Origin: Paenacidovorax caeni
GTDB lineage: Bacteria; Pseudomonadota; Gammaproteobacteria; Burkholderiales; Burkholderiaceae_C
Assembly: GCF_001298675.1 (NCBI RefSeq)
Contig: NZ_CYIG01000009.1
Span: 1-64,000 of the forward strand
Direction of reading: 5' to 3'
Length of the DNA stretch: 64,000 nt
Part shown: positions 24,308-31,760 of the stretch, piece after piece
Layout: each line of letters begins with the position of its first letter
Numbering within the stretch: position 1 is the first letter of the stretch
Notes under the pieces: model-generated
What the model was told of the DNA's origin: nothing
Database searches by the model: none
What the model saw: only the letters and a program-made list of their open reading frames with translations
Translations under genes and position numbers: made by a program

Positions 24308-24338
24308 TTGACCTTGAAGTAACTTTCAGCTTTCCAAT
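24308..24338 (+). promoter_or_regulatory. MerR-type promoter/operator of the metal ATPase gene
   Basis: TTGACC (24308-24313) as -35 and TCCAAT (24333-24338) as -10 are separated by a long 19-bp spacer, as MerR-activated promoters require. The spacer holds the imperfect dyad CTTGAAGTAACTTTCAG (24313-24329) with AAGT/ACTT arms, the usual CadR/PbrR layout. The predicted transcription start lies at about the ATG of the ATPase gene (24345), so the mRNA may have little or no leader. Confidence 0.7.
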
Positions 24339-24344
24339 CATGGC

Positions 24345-26369
24345 ATGAACCAAGCGAAGCCCTCCTCCCATCCCGCCCATGACCATGGGCATGACCACGG
24401 CAGCCACGCGCAAGGCGCAGCGGCGCCCGCCGCAAGCGCCTGCAGCCCCGCGCCGGGTGCCAGCGCCTGCTGCGGCTGCAGCAGCGACCCGCACGGCCAC
24501 GGCGCCCTGCCCGGCTGGCCGCGCATCGCTGCGGCCCTGCTCTTTGCCGCGGGCGCCGAGGCCGCGCACTGGGCGCAGTACGACGTGCCAGGCATGTTGC
24601 TGGCCGTGGCGGCCATCGCCCTGGCGGGCCTGGGCGTGTACCGCGCGGGCTTGAAGGATCTGGCACGGCTGCGCCTGGGCATCCACGCGCTGATGGCCGT
24701 GGCCGTGACCGGCGCCTTCCTGATCGGCCAGTGGCCCGAGGCGGCCATGGTGATGGCGCTGTACGTGGCGGCCGAGCGCATCGAGGACGGCGCCATGGAG
24801 CGCGCGCGCCACGCCATCCGCAGCCTGCTCGACCTGGCACCCGAGACCGCCGAGGTGCTGCAGCCCGACGGCAGCACAGCGCGCCAGAACGCCGCCCAGG
24901 TACCGCTGGGCGCCACGCTGCGCATCGCCCCGGGCGCGCGCGTGCCGCTGGACGGCACCGTCACGCGCGGCGAGAGCGCCGTGAACCAGGCCCCCATCAC
25001 GGGCGAGAGCCAGCTCGCCGACAAGACCCCCGGCGACGCGCTGTACGCCGGCAGCGTGAACCAGCACGGCGAGCTGTTCATGCAGGTCACGGCCCCGGCC
25101 AGCGGCACGCTGCTGGCGCGCATCGTGCATGCGGTGGAGCAGGCCCAGGCCTCGCGCGCGCCCACGCAGCGCTTCGTGGACCGCTTCGCCGCCGTTTACA
25201 CACCCATCGTCTTCGTGCTGGCGGTGCTGCTGGCATTGCTGGCACCCGCCGTGCTGGGCTGGAGCTGGGCCCAGGCGGCCTACCAGGCGCTGGCGCTGCT
25301 GGTGATTGCCTGCCCGTGCGCGCTGGTGATCTCCACCCCCGTCACCGTGGTCAGCGCGCTCACGGCGGCGGCGCAGCGCGGCGTGCTCATCAAGGGCGGC
25401 AGCGCCCTAGAGGCGGCGCGCGGCCTGCGCGTCATCGCCCTGGACAAGACCGGCACGCTGACCACCGGCAACCCGACCCTGGTGGCCTGGGAGGCCGTGG
25501 GCAGCGCCGCACCCGCCCACGCGGCCGCCCTGGCCTGGCAGCTTGCCAGCCGCTCGGACCACCCGGTGTCGCGCGCCATTGCCCAAGGCCTGGCCGCCGA
25601 GGCGCCGCCCACCAACACCGTGCAGGACCTGCGCGCCCTGCCTGGGCGTGGCGTGGAAGGGCGCATGGACGGCCAGCGCCATGTACTGGGCAACCTGCGC
25701 CTGGTGCGCGAGATGCAGTTGCTCACCCCCGCGCTCGAAGCCCAGCTGCGGGCCCACGAGCAGCAAGGCCGCAGCGTTACCCTGCTGGCCAGCGACAGCA
25801 CCGTGCTGGCCCTCTTTGCCGTGGCCGACCCGCTGCGCACCCACGCCGGCGAGGCCATGGCACAGCTACAGGCCCTGGGCGTTCGGCCCGTGGTGCTGAG
25901 TGGTGACAACGCCGCCACCGTGGCCGCCGTGGCGGCCGAGGCCGGCATCGCCGACGCGCGCGGCGGCCTGCTGCCGCAGGACAAGCTGGATGCCCTGGGC
26001 GCGCTGCAGCGCGAGCACGGCCCCACCGGCATGGCGGGCGACGGTATCAACGACGCCCCGGCGCTGGCGCGCGCCGACGTGGGCTTCGCCATGGGTGGCG
26101 CGCACAGCACCGGCATGGCCATGGAAACAGCCGCTGTGGTGCTGATGAACGACGACCTGCGCCGCATCCCTGGCACGCTGCGCCTGTCGCGCCAAGCGCA
26201 TGCCGTGCTGTGGCAGAACATCGCGCTGGCGCTCGGCGTCAAGGCCGTGTTCTTCGCCCTGGCGCTCACGGGCCAGGCCAGCATGTGGATGGCGGTGGCA
26301 GCCGACATGGGCGTGAGCCTGCTGGTGGTGGCAAACGGCATGCGGCTGCGTTGGTGGAAGGGAATCTGA
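24345..26369 (+). CDS. cadA: Heavy-metal P1B-type ATPase (CadA/ZntA-like)
   Basis: A 674-residue inner-membrane pump exporting divalent metals (Zn, Cd or Pb). Motifs: TGES (219-222), CPC at 323-325 in IACPCALVIS, DKTGTLTTG with phosphorylated D367, the SDHPVSRAI motif, GDGINDAPAL in the hinge, and about eight membrane helices. The usual N-terminal HMA domain is missing. In its place is a His/Cys-rich stretch of about 55 residues, with HDHGHDHGSH and ACCGCSSDPHGHG. It is divergent from the CadR-like gene that would induce it. Confidence 0.93.
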   Translation: MNQAKPSSHPAHDHGHDHGSHAQGAAAPAASACSPAPGASACCGCSSDPHGHGALPGWPRIAAALLFAAGAEAAHWAQYDVPGMLLAVAAIALAGLGVYRAGLKDLARLRLGIHALMAVAVTGAFLIGQWPEAAMVMALYVAAERIEDGAMERARHAIRSLLDLAPETAEVLQPDGSTARQNAAQVPLGATLRIAPGARVPLDGTVTRGESAVNQAPITGESQLADKTPGDALYAGSVNQHGELFMQVTAPASGTLLARIVHAVEQAQASRAPTQRFVDRFAAVYTPIVFVLAVLLALLAPAVLGWSWAQAAYQALALLVIACPCALVISTPVTVVSALTAAAQRGVLIKGGSALEAARGLRVIALDKTGTLTTGNPTLVAWEAVGSAAPAHAAALAWQLASRSDHPVSRAIAQGLAAEAPPTNTVQDLRALPGRGVEGRMDGQRHVLGNLRLVREMQLLTPALEAQLRAHEQQGRSVTLLASDSTVLALFAVADPLRTHAGEAMAQLQALGVRPVVLSGDNAATVAAVAAEAGIADARGGLLPQDKLDALGALQREHGPTGMAGDGINDAPALARADVGFAMGGAHSTGMAMETAAVVLMNDDLRRIPGTLRLSRQAHAVLWQNIALALGVKAVFFALALTGQASMWMAVAADMGVSLLVVANGMRLRWWKGI

Positions 26370-26475
26370 AATGCACAACACAAAATTTGCTTCAAACGCA
26401 AAATTGCGCACTTTTCATGCAATGTAAAAGCCATTGAACGCAGTAAATTGACGCACCGCGGGGAGCGGTGGTGTA

Positions 26476-27135
26476 ATGCGCGCCGATTTTGCCCCCCGCG
26501 CCATGACCAGCACCACCGCCCAGCCCGCCGCGCTCCCCGCCGTCCAGCCCCACTCCCGCACCGAGGATGCAATGGCCATCCTCACCGGCGTGACCCTGGT
26601 GTCGGTGGGCGTAGCCTTCATTGCCAGCGCGGGGCTGCTGACGGGGGGCATGACCGGGCTGGCCTTTGTGCTGCACTACGCCACGGGCATCGGCTTCGGC
26701 AAGCTGTTCTTCGTGCTCAACCTGCCCTTCTACTGGCTGGCGCTGCGCAAGCTGGGCACGGGCTTCACGCTCAAGACTTTCACGGCCGTGGCGCTGCTCT
26801 CGGCGCTGGTGGGGCTGCAAAGCCAGTTCCTGCAGATCAGCCAGCTGCACCCCGCGTATGCCGCCATCACCGGCGGGCTCATCATGGGCATCGGCTTCCT
26901 GGTGCTGTTCCGCCATCGCTGCAGCCTGGGCGGTGTCGGCATCCTGGCGCTGTACCTGCAGGACCGCTGCGGCTGGCGCGCGGGCAAGGTGCAAATGGCC
27001 GTGGACTGCTGCATCGTGCTGGCGGCGCTGGTCACCGTGGAACCGCAGCGTGTGCTGTGGTCGGTGGCTGGTGCAGTGGCGCTGAACCTGGTGCTGGCCA
27101 TGAACCACCGCCCGGGGCGCTACTTGGCGGCATGA
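26476..27135 (+). CDS. YitT-family membrane protein
   Basis: A 219-residue inner-membrane protein with about five hydrophobic helices. It matches the YitT/DUF161 pattern: GVAFIASAGLLTGGMTGLAF, the LPFYWLALRKLG loop and the CSLGGVGILALYLQDR segment. The family function is unknown; some members sit near transport or sulfur genes. A possible ribosome site, GGGAGCGG, lies 6-13 nt upstream of ATG 26476; ATG 26503 is an alternative start. The 106-bp AT-rich spacer after the ATPase gene suggests it has its own promoter. Confidence 0.75.
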   Translation: MRADFAPRAMTSTTAQPAALPAVQPHSRTEDAMAILTGVTLVSVGVAFIASAGLLTGGMTGLAFVLHYATGIGFGKLFFVLNLPFYWLALRKLGTGFTLKTFTAVALLSALVGLQSQFLQISQLHPAYAAITGGLIMGIGFLVLFRHRCSLGGVGILALYLQDRCGWRAGKVQMAVDCCIVLAALVTVEPQRVLWSVAGAVALNLVLAMNHRPGRYLAA

Positions 27136-27137
27136 AG

Positions 27138-27239
27138 TGAAACACCCCCTGAGTCGCCTGCGGCGCCTTCCCCCTCTCTCACGCTTCGCGTGGGAGGGGG
27201 ACGCAGCCAGCGCGGCGGGGCGGCCCTTGCGCGGCTGCC
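27138..27239 (+). repeat. Dispersed repeat family B, copy at the 3' end of the yitT-like gene
   Basis: Begins 2 bp after the stop of the YitT-like gene with TGAAACACCCCCTGAGTCGC and ends near CCCTTGCGCGGC. It matches the minus-strand copy downstream of phoU (12714-12807). The central hairpin CCCCCTC...CACGC TTC GCGTG...GAGGGGG replaces the stem of the other copy with compensatory changes. The rest of the 212-bp gap up to 27348 shows no promoter I can identify. Confidence 0.8.
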
Positions 27240-27347
27240 CACGCTGGGGCCGCGCCGGTTTCGTGCGCTGCGGGTGGCGCGCAGCGCCATGGAAAACTGA
27301 ATTGGCGCCGCGGGAACTTCGTGCCACGCTGCCGTCTCTGCCCTGAC

Positions 27348-27692
27348 ATGCCCCGCGGCCTGCTCGTTCTCCTCATGGCACTGCTGCTGGCCCTGCGCGG
27401 CCTGCTGGGCAGTGCCATGGCCATGGAGAACGTGCCGCCGCCCGCGCCCGCCCCCATGCTGCACACCGCCAATGCGGACGGGCACGCCGCCCACTGCCAC
27501 GACGGCGCCAGCACGCCCCAGGACGACCCCGCCGCCGCACCCTGCGCGGCCTGCGACATCTGCCACACGGCGCTGCTGCCCGCCCTGGCAGCGCAAGCCA
27601 GCCCCGTGGCCGCCGCCGCGCCGCGCGCCTGGCCCGGTGCGGCCTTTGCCAGTGCGCCGCTGGCGCCCGCGTTCAAGCCCCCCATCGCCTGA
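27348..27692 (+). CDS. Small exported Cys/His protein, possibly DUF2946-like
   Basis: A 114-residue protein. A hydrophobic signal or anchor covers about residues 3-24 (PRGLLVLLMALLLALRGLLG). The exported part has a His-rich loop (HTANADGHAAHCHDG) and a CAACDICHTALLP motif, then a Pro/Ala-rich end (FKPPIA). Such small proteins with a CxxC/His signature occur beside copper genes in Betaproteobacteria, often annotated DUF2946; I am not certain of the family. It is followed by a cupredoxin and a DUF411 protein, so metal binding in the periplasm is plausible. Confidence 0.55.
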   Translation: MPRGLLVLLMALLLALRGLLGSAMAMENVPPPAPAPMLHTANADGHAAHCHDGASTPQDDPAAAPCAACDICHTALLPALAAQASPVAAAAPRAWPGAAFASAPLAPAFKPPIA

Positions 27693-27777
27693 GCCGCACG
27701 CTCCACAGGCCCCCTTGCGTACCATGCAGCCAGCCCGCTGGGCGGCTGCGTGCCGTCAGACTTTTCGTATTCTTCCC

Positions 27778-28293
27778 ATGAAAACTATCAAATTCATAGC
27801 TGCCAGCGCTTTACTGGCAAGCGCTGGCACCGTTTTTTCCCATGAAGGTGCGGCGCACCCCGACGTCCATGCCCATGCCCAGCACGGCCACGCCGCCACT
27901 GCGGCGCCAACCGAGCAAACGCCCTTTGGCATCGCGGGGGACGCGCGCAAAGTGCAGCGCACCATCACGCTGCGCATGGGGGACGACATGCGCTTTGCCC
28001 CCAGCCACATCACCGTAAAGCGTGGCGAAACCGTGCGGCTGCGCGTGCTGAACCAGGGCCAGGTGATGCACGAGATCGTGCTGGGCACGCCCGGCTCGCT
28101 GTCCGAGCACGCCCAGATGATGCAGCAGCACCCCGGCATGGACCACGACGCGCCGCACATGGCGCACGTAGCGCCGGGACAGAAGGGCGAACTGGTGTGG
28201 CAGTTCAACCGTGCCGGGGAATTCGACTTTGCCTGCCTGGTGGCCGGGCACTTCGAGGCCGGCATGAAGGGCACCATCACCGTCAAGCCATGA
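27778..28293 (+). CDS. Cupredoxin-domain periplasmic protein
   Basis: A 171-residue exported copper protein. Signal peptide residues 1-20 (MKTIKFIAASALLASAGTVF), encoded by a copy of the dispersed repeat. A His-rich linker follows (HPDVHAHAQHGHA). The cupredoxin fold covers about 55-171, with ligands in VMHEIVLG (His) and the C-terminal CLVAGHFEAGM (Cys, His, Met), the type 1 pattern. An extra Met/His loop (HAQMMQQHPGMDHDAPHMAH) could hold further copper, as in CopC/CusF-like carriers. A DUF411 gene begins 11 bp downstream, so both probably serve copper handling in the periplasm. Confidence 0.85.
   Translation: MKTIKFIAASALLASAGTVFSHEGAAHPDVHAHAQHGHAATAAPTEQTPFGIAGDARKVQRTITLRMGDDMRFAPSHITVKRGETVRLRVLNQGQVMHEIVLGTPGSLSEHAQMMQQHPGMDHDAPHMAHVAPGQKGELVWQFNRAGEFDFACLVAGHFEAGMKGTITVKP
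27783..27840 (-). repeat. Dispersed repeat family A forming the cupredoxin signal peptide
   Basis: ACTATCAAATTCATAGCTGC then CAGCGCTTTACTGGCAAGCG then CTGGCACC. It contains a perfect 11-bp hairpin, TGCCAGCGCTT (27801-27811) with AAGCGCTGGCA (27819-27829). Read in frame it gives IKFIAASALLASAG, nearly the whole hydrophobic core of the signal peptide. The same frame is used in the copies at 44774 and 53086. Confidence 0.9.
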
Positions 28294-28304
28294 AAGGAAC
28301 ACCC

Positions 28305-28793
28305 ATGACCGCCATGCACCCTCCCCTGCGCCGCCGCCAGTGGCTCGCCGCTGCCTGCGCCGCGCTGGCCGCTCCCACCCTGTGGGCCGCGCGCGCCGAC
28401 ACCGCCGTCGAGGTCTGGAAAGACCCGCAGTGCGGCTGCTGCGCCGACTGGATCGCGCACATGCAAGCAGAAGGCTTTCGCGTGACCGTGCACGAAAGCG
28501 GCAACACCGCGGTGCGCGCGCGCCTGGGCCTGCCCGCACGCCTGGGCTCATGCCACACGGCACTGGCCGGCGGTTACCTGATCGAAGGCCATGTGCCAGC
28601 CGCCGATGTGAAAAAGCTGCTGGCCGAGAAACCGAAGGCCCTGGGCCTGGCCGTGCCCGGCATGCCCGTGGGCAGCCCCGGTATGGATGGCCCGGCCTAC
28701 AACGGCCGCAAAGACCCCTATGACGTGCTGCTGGTCACCCGCAACGTGATGAACAGCGACGTGTCCACGCGCGTTTTCACCAGTTACCGGTGA
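28305..28793 (+). CDS. DUF411 metal-binding protein
   Basis: A 162-residue exported protein. It has a twin-arginine-like signal (RRRQWLAAACAALAAPTLWA, residues 8-27), then a thioredoxin-fold-like DUF411 domain with WKDPQCGCCADWIAHM, the CGCC metal site, and LGSCHTALAGGY and KDPYDVLLV. Start ATG 28305 follows an AAAGGAAC ribosome site; earlier in-frame ATGs lie inside the cupredoxin gene. DUF411 proteins are linked to copper and silver resistance. The 11-bp gap to the cupredoxin gene indicates co-translation. Confidence 0.85.
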   Translation: MTAMHPPLRRRQWLAAACAALAAPTLWAARADTAVEVWKDPQCGCCADWIAHMQAEGFRVTVHESGNTAVRARLGLPARLGSCHTALAGGYLIEGHVPAADVKKLLAEKPKALGLAVPGMPVGSPGMDGPAYNGRKDPYDVLLVTRNVMNSDVSTRVFTSYR

Positions 28794-28829
28794 GGCGGGC
28801 CAGCGGCGGCACACACCCATAATCCGCCC

Positions 28830-29828
28830 ATGACCCACCCCAGCCTCCAAGGCGCGCAAGGCGCCATCACCGACGTGGCCGGCATCGAAGTTGGCCACTA
28901 CACCGAAACCCGCCGCCCCACGGGCTGCAGCGTCGTCATTGCGCGCGACGGCGCCGTGGGCGGCGTCGACGTGCGCGGCGCGGCGCCCGGCACGCGCGAG
29001 ACCGAGCTGCTGCACCCGTCGAACTTCGTCGAGCGCGTGCATGCCGTCATGCTTTCGGGTGGCAGTGCCTGGGGACTGGACGCCGCCAGCGGCGCCGCGC
29101 GCTGGCTGGAGGAGCAAGGCGTGGGCTTCGACATCGGTGTGGGCCGCCTGCCCCTGGTGCCCGCCGCGGTGCTGTTCGACCTGCATGTGGGCGACGCACG
29201 CGTGCGCCCGGACGCCGCAGCAGGCTACGCCGCCTGCGCCGCCGCCACGCGCACGCACCCGGCCGAGGGCTGCGTGGGCGCGGGCACCGGCGCCACGGTG
29301 GGCAAGCTGTTCGGCATGCAATACGCGATGAAGAGCGGCATCGGCACCGCCTCGCTGCGTGTGGACGGCATCACCGTGGGCGCGCTCGTCGCCTGCAACG
29401 CCGTGGGCGACGTCGTGGACCCCGACACCGGCCGCCCGCTGGCCGGCGCACGCACGGAAGATGGCACGCAGCTGCGCGACATGCGCCGCGCCCTGCTGCG
29501 CGGCGAACTGCCCGGCGCGCTGCTGGGTGGCAGCAACACCACCATCGGCGTCATCGCCACCGACGCCGTGCTGACCAAGCCGCAGGCGCAGCGCCTTGCC
29601 GTAGTGGGACACGACGGACTGGCGCGCGCCATCAACCCGGTGCACACGCAGATGGACGGCGACACCCTGTTCGCCCTGGCCACCGGCGCCGCAGGGCGTA
29701 CGCCCGACCTGGTGGTGCTGGCCACCATGGCGGCCGAAGCCGTGGCCCGCGCCACGGTGCGTGCTGCGCTGGCGGCGCGCAGCATCACTACGGCCGAAGG
29801 ACTGCACCTACCCGGGTACGCAGGCTAA
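28830..29828 (+). CDS. P1-family peptidase (DmpA/BapA-like aminopeptidase)
   Basis: A 332-residue Ntn-hydrolase-like enzyme that cleaves itself into two chains. The predicted self-cleavage site is Gly234-Ser235 in GGSNTTIG, with S235 as the new nucleophile. Other family features are TDVAGIEVGHYT at the start, SGGSAWGLDAASGA, and GNVAVGATVGKLFG-type sequence (AGTGATVGKLFG) in the middle. Members act as D/L-aminopeptidases or beta-aminopeptidases, usually in the cytoplasm; no signal is seen here. It stands alone with its own 36-bp upstream gap, ending at a dispersed-repeat composite. Confidence 0.85.
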   Translation: MTHPSLQGAQGAITDVAGIEVGHYTETRRPTGCSVVIARDGAVGGVDVRGAAPGTRETELLHPSNFVERVHAVMLSGGSAWGLDAASGAARWLEEQGVGFDIGVGRLPLVPAAVLFDLHVGDARVRPDAAAGYAACAAATRTHPAEGCVGAGTGATVGKLFGMQYAMKSGIGTASLRVDGITVGALVACNAVGDVVDPDTGRPLAGARTEDGTQLRDMRRALLRGELPGALLGGSNTTIGVIATDAVLTKPQAQRLAVVGHDGLARAINPVHTQMDGDTLFALATGAAGRTPDLVVLATMAAEAVARATVRAALAARSITTAEGLHLPGYAG

Positions 29829-29865
29829 GCCCTGCAGCACGCGCAGATGGGGCATGCGGCACCGT

Positions 29866-29967
29866 TTTTGCTATCAAAAATAGAGTAGCTAGCGCTCGCC
29901 ACGCCTAAGTTTCAAGGCGAAAGCACCTGAACGTCAGGAAACGCCAGCGCTAGCAGCTATCAAACCA
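29866..29967. repeat. Composite of two opposite half-copies of repeat family A
   Basis: CTATCAAAAATAGAGTAGCT then AGCGCTCGC on the left (29870-29900) and CCAGCGCTAGCAGCTATCAA at 29944-29963 on the right, in opposite orientation, separated by a unique stretch with TTTCAAGGCGAAAGC. The two ends can pair over AGCGCT and TAGC segments. It lies between convergent genes and may act as a terminator. Confidence 0.7.
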
Positions 29968-29997
29968 GGAGCGCCGAGGCGCCCCAGTGCACCTTGC

Positions 29998-31644
29998 TTA
30001 CACGTTGATCGCGGTGGCCGATCCGGCCTTGCGGCGCAGCTCGAACTTCTGGATCTTGCCGGTGCTGGTCTTCGGCAGTTCGCCAAACACCACGGCACGC
30101 GGCACCTTGAAGCCCGCCAGGTGCTTCTTGCAGTGCTGCACGATATCGTCCACCGTGGTCAGCGCGCCCGCCTTGAGCTCGACGAAGGCGCAGGGGGTTT
30201 CGCCCCACTTCGGGTCGGGCTTGGCCACCACGGCCACAGCCAGCACGTCGGGGTGGCGGTAGAGCACGTCTTCCACTTCAATGGAGGAGATGTTCTCGCC
30301 GCCCGAGATGATGATGTCCTTGCTGCGGTCCTTGATCTTGATGTAGCCGTCGGGGTACTGCACGGCCAGGTCGCCGCTGTGGAACCAGCCGCCGCGGAAC
30401 GCTTCCTCGGTGGCCTGCGGGTTCTTCAGGTAGCCCTTCATGGCGATGTTGCCGCGGAACATGATCTCGCCCATGGTCTCGCCGTCGTGCGGCACGGGCT
30501 GCATGGTCTCGGGGTCACACACCATGGCGGCGCGCTGCAGGTGGTAGCGCACGCCCTGGCGGGCGTTCAGGCGCGCGCGCTCGCCGATGTCGAGGCTGTT
30601 CCAGGCGTCGTGCTTGGCGCACACGGTGGCGGGGCCGTAGACCTCAGTCAGCCCGTAGACGTGGGTCAGGTCGAACCCCATCTGCTCCATGCCCTCAATC
30701 ATCGAAGCCGGGGGTGCGGCACCCGCGACCATGGCCTTGACGCCAGCGGGCACGCCCTCCTTCATGGCAGCAGGCGCATTCACCAGCAGTCCCTGGACGA
30801 TAGGGGCGCCGCAGTAGTGCGTAACGCCGTGGTTGCGGATGGCGTCGAAGATGGCCTGCGCATCAACGCGGCGCAGGCACACGTTGACGCCAGCGCGCGC
30901 CGCGACGGTCCAGGGGAAGCACCAACCGTTGCAGTGGAACATGGGCAGCGTCCACAGGTAAACGGCGTGCTTGGGCATGTCCCACTCCAGCACGTTGCTG
31001 ATGGCATTGATGGCGGCGCCGCGGTGGTGGTAGACCACGCCCTTGGGGTTGCCGGTGGTGCCGCTGGTGTAGTTCAGGGCGATGGCGTCCCATTCGTCGC
31101 CGGGCAGCTCCCAGGCGAAGGCCGGGTCGCCGGCAGCCACGAAGTCCTCGTAGCGCGTGCCGCCCAGGCTTTGCGCGGGGGCGCCGTAGAGTGCGTCCTC
31201 GACCTCAATGAGGGCGAGCGGCGCCGGGTTCTTGCGCAGCGGCAGCGCCTTGGCCACCACGGCGCTGAATTCGGGGTCGACGATCAGCGCCTTGGCCTCG
31301 CCATGGTCGAGCATGAAGGCGATGGTTTCGGGATCAAGGCGGGTGTTCAGCGTGTTGAGCACCGCGCCCGCCATGGGCACGCCGAAGTGCGCTTCCACCA
31401 TCGGCGGGGTATTGGGCAGCATCACGGCCACGGTGTCGTTCTTGCCGATGCCGGCGCGGCGCAGGCTGCTGGCAAGCTGGCGGCAGCGCTTGTAGGTCTC
31501 GCCCCAGGTCTGGCGCAGCTCGCCATGCACGATGGCCAGGCGGTCGGGGTAGACCTCGGCCGTGCGCTCGATGAACGCCAGCGGCGAGAGCGGCGCGTGG
31601 TTGGCTTCGTTGCGGGGCAGATGCTGGTCGTACATGCTGGTCAC
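29998..31644 (-). CDS. Acyl-CoA ligase (AMP-forming, DmdB/FadD-like)
   Basis: A 548-residue adenylate-forming enzyme. AMP-binding core NYTSGTTGNPKGVVYHH, then VYGLTEVYGPATVC and KIKDRSKDIIISGGENISS, with the C-terminal catalytic lysine in PKTSTGKIQKF. It resembles medium-chain acyl-CoA and methylmercaptopropionate-CoA ligases of the DmdB group more than long-chain FadD; the substrate remains uncertain. I take GTG 31644 as the start because AAGGAAA lies 7-13 nt upstream; ATG 31635 (MYDQHLPRNE) is the alternative. It is divergent from dnaG. Confidence 0.88.
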   Translation of the reverse strand: MTSMYDQHLPRNEANHAPLSPLAFIERTAEVYPDRLAIVHGELRQTWGETYKRCRQLASSLRRAGIGKNDTVAVMLPNTPPMVEAHFGVPMAGAVLNTLNTRLDPETIAFMLDHGEAKALIVDPEFSAVVAKALPLRKNPAPLALIEVEDALYGAPAQSLGGTRYEDFVAAGDPAFAWELPGDEWDAIALNYTSGTTGNPKGVVYHHRGAAINAISNVLEWDMPKHAVYLWTLPMFHCNGWCFPWTVAARAGVNVCLRRVDAQAIFDAIRNHGVTHYCGAPIVQGLLVNAPAAMKEGVPAGVKAMVAGAAPPASMIEGMEQMGFDLTHVYGLTEVYGPATVCAKHDAWNSLDIGERARLNARQGVRYHLQRAAMVCDPETMQPVPHDGETMGEIMFRGNIAMKGYLKNPQATEEAFRGGWFHSGDLAVQYPDGYIKIKDRSKDIIISGGENISSIEVEDVLYRHPDVLAVAVVAKPDPKWGETPCAFVELKAGALTTVDDIVQHCKKHLAGFKVPRAVVFGELPKTSTGKIQKFELRRKAGSATAINV

Positions 31645-31760
31645 GGCAGGTTTCCTTGGTTTATTGAAAACAAAATCCTTCTATTACAGCAACGCTGGCT
31701 GACAGCGAGCTGAAAGCAATAGGGGTAAACGCGAATCGGTTTGCGCGGACAATCACGACT

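Noticed and set aside
31681-31740. A possible further dispersed-repeat copy upstream of dnaG
   Set aside because: Only short matches (CAGCAACGCTGGCT) are present, and the CTATCAAAA end is missing.
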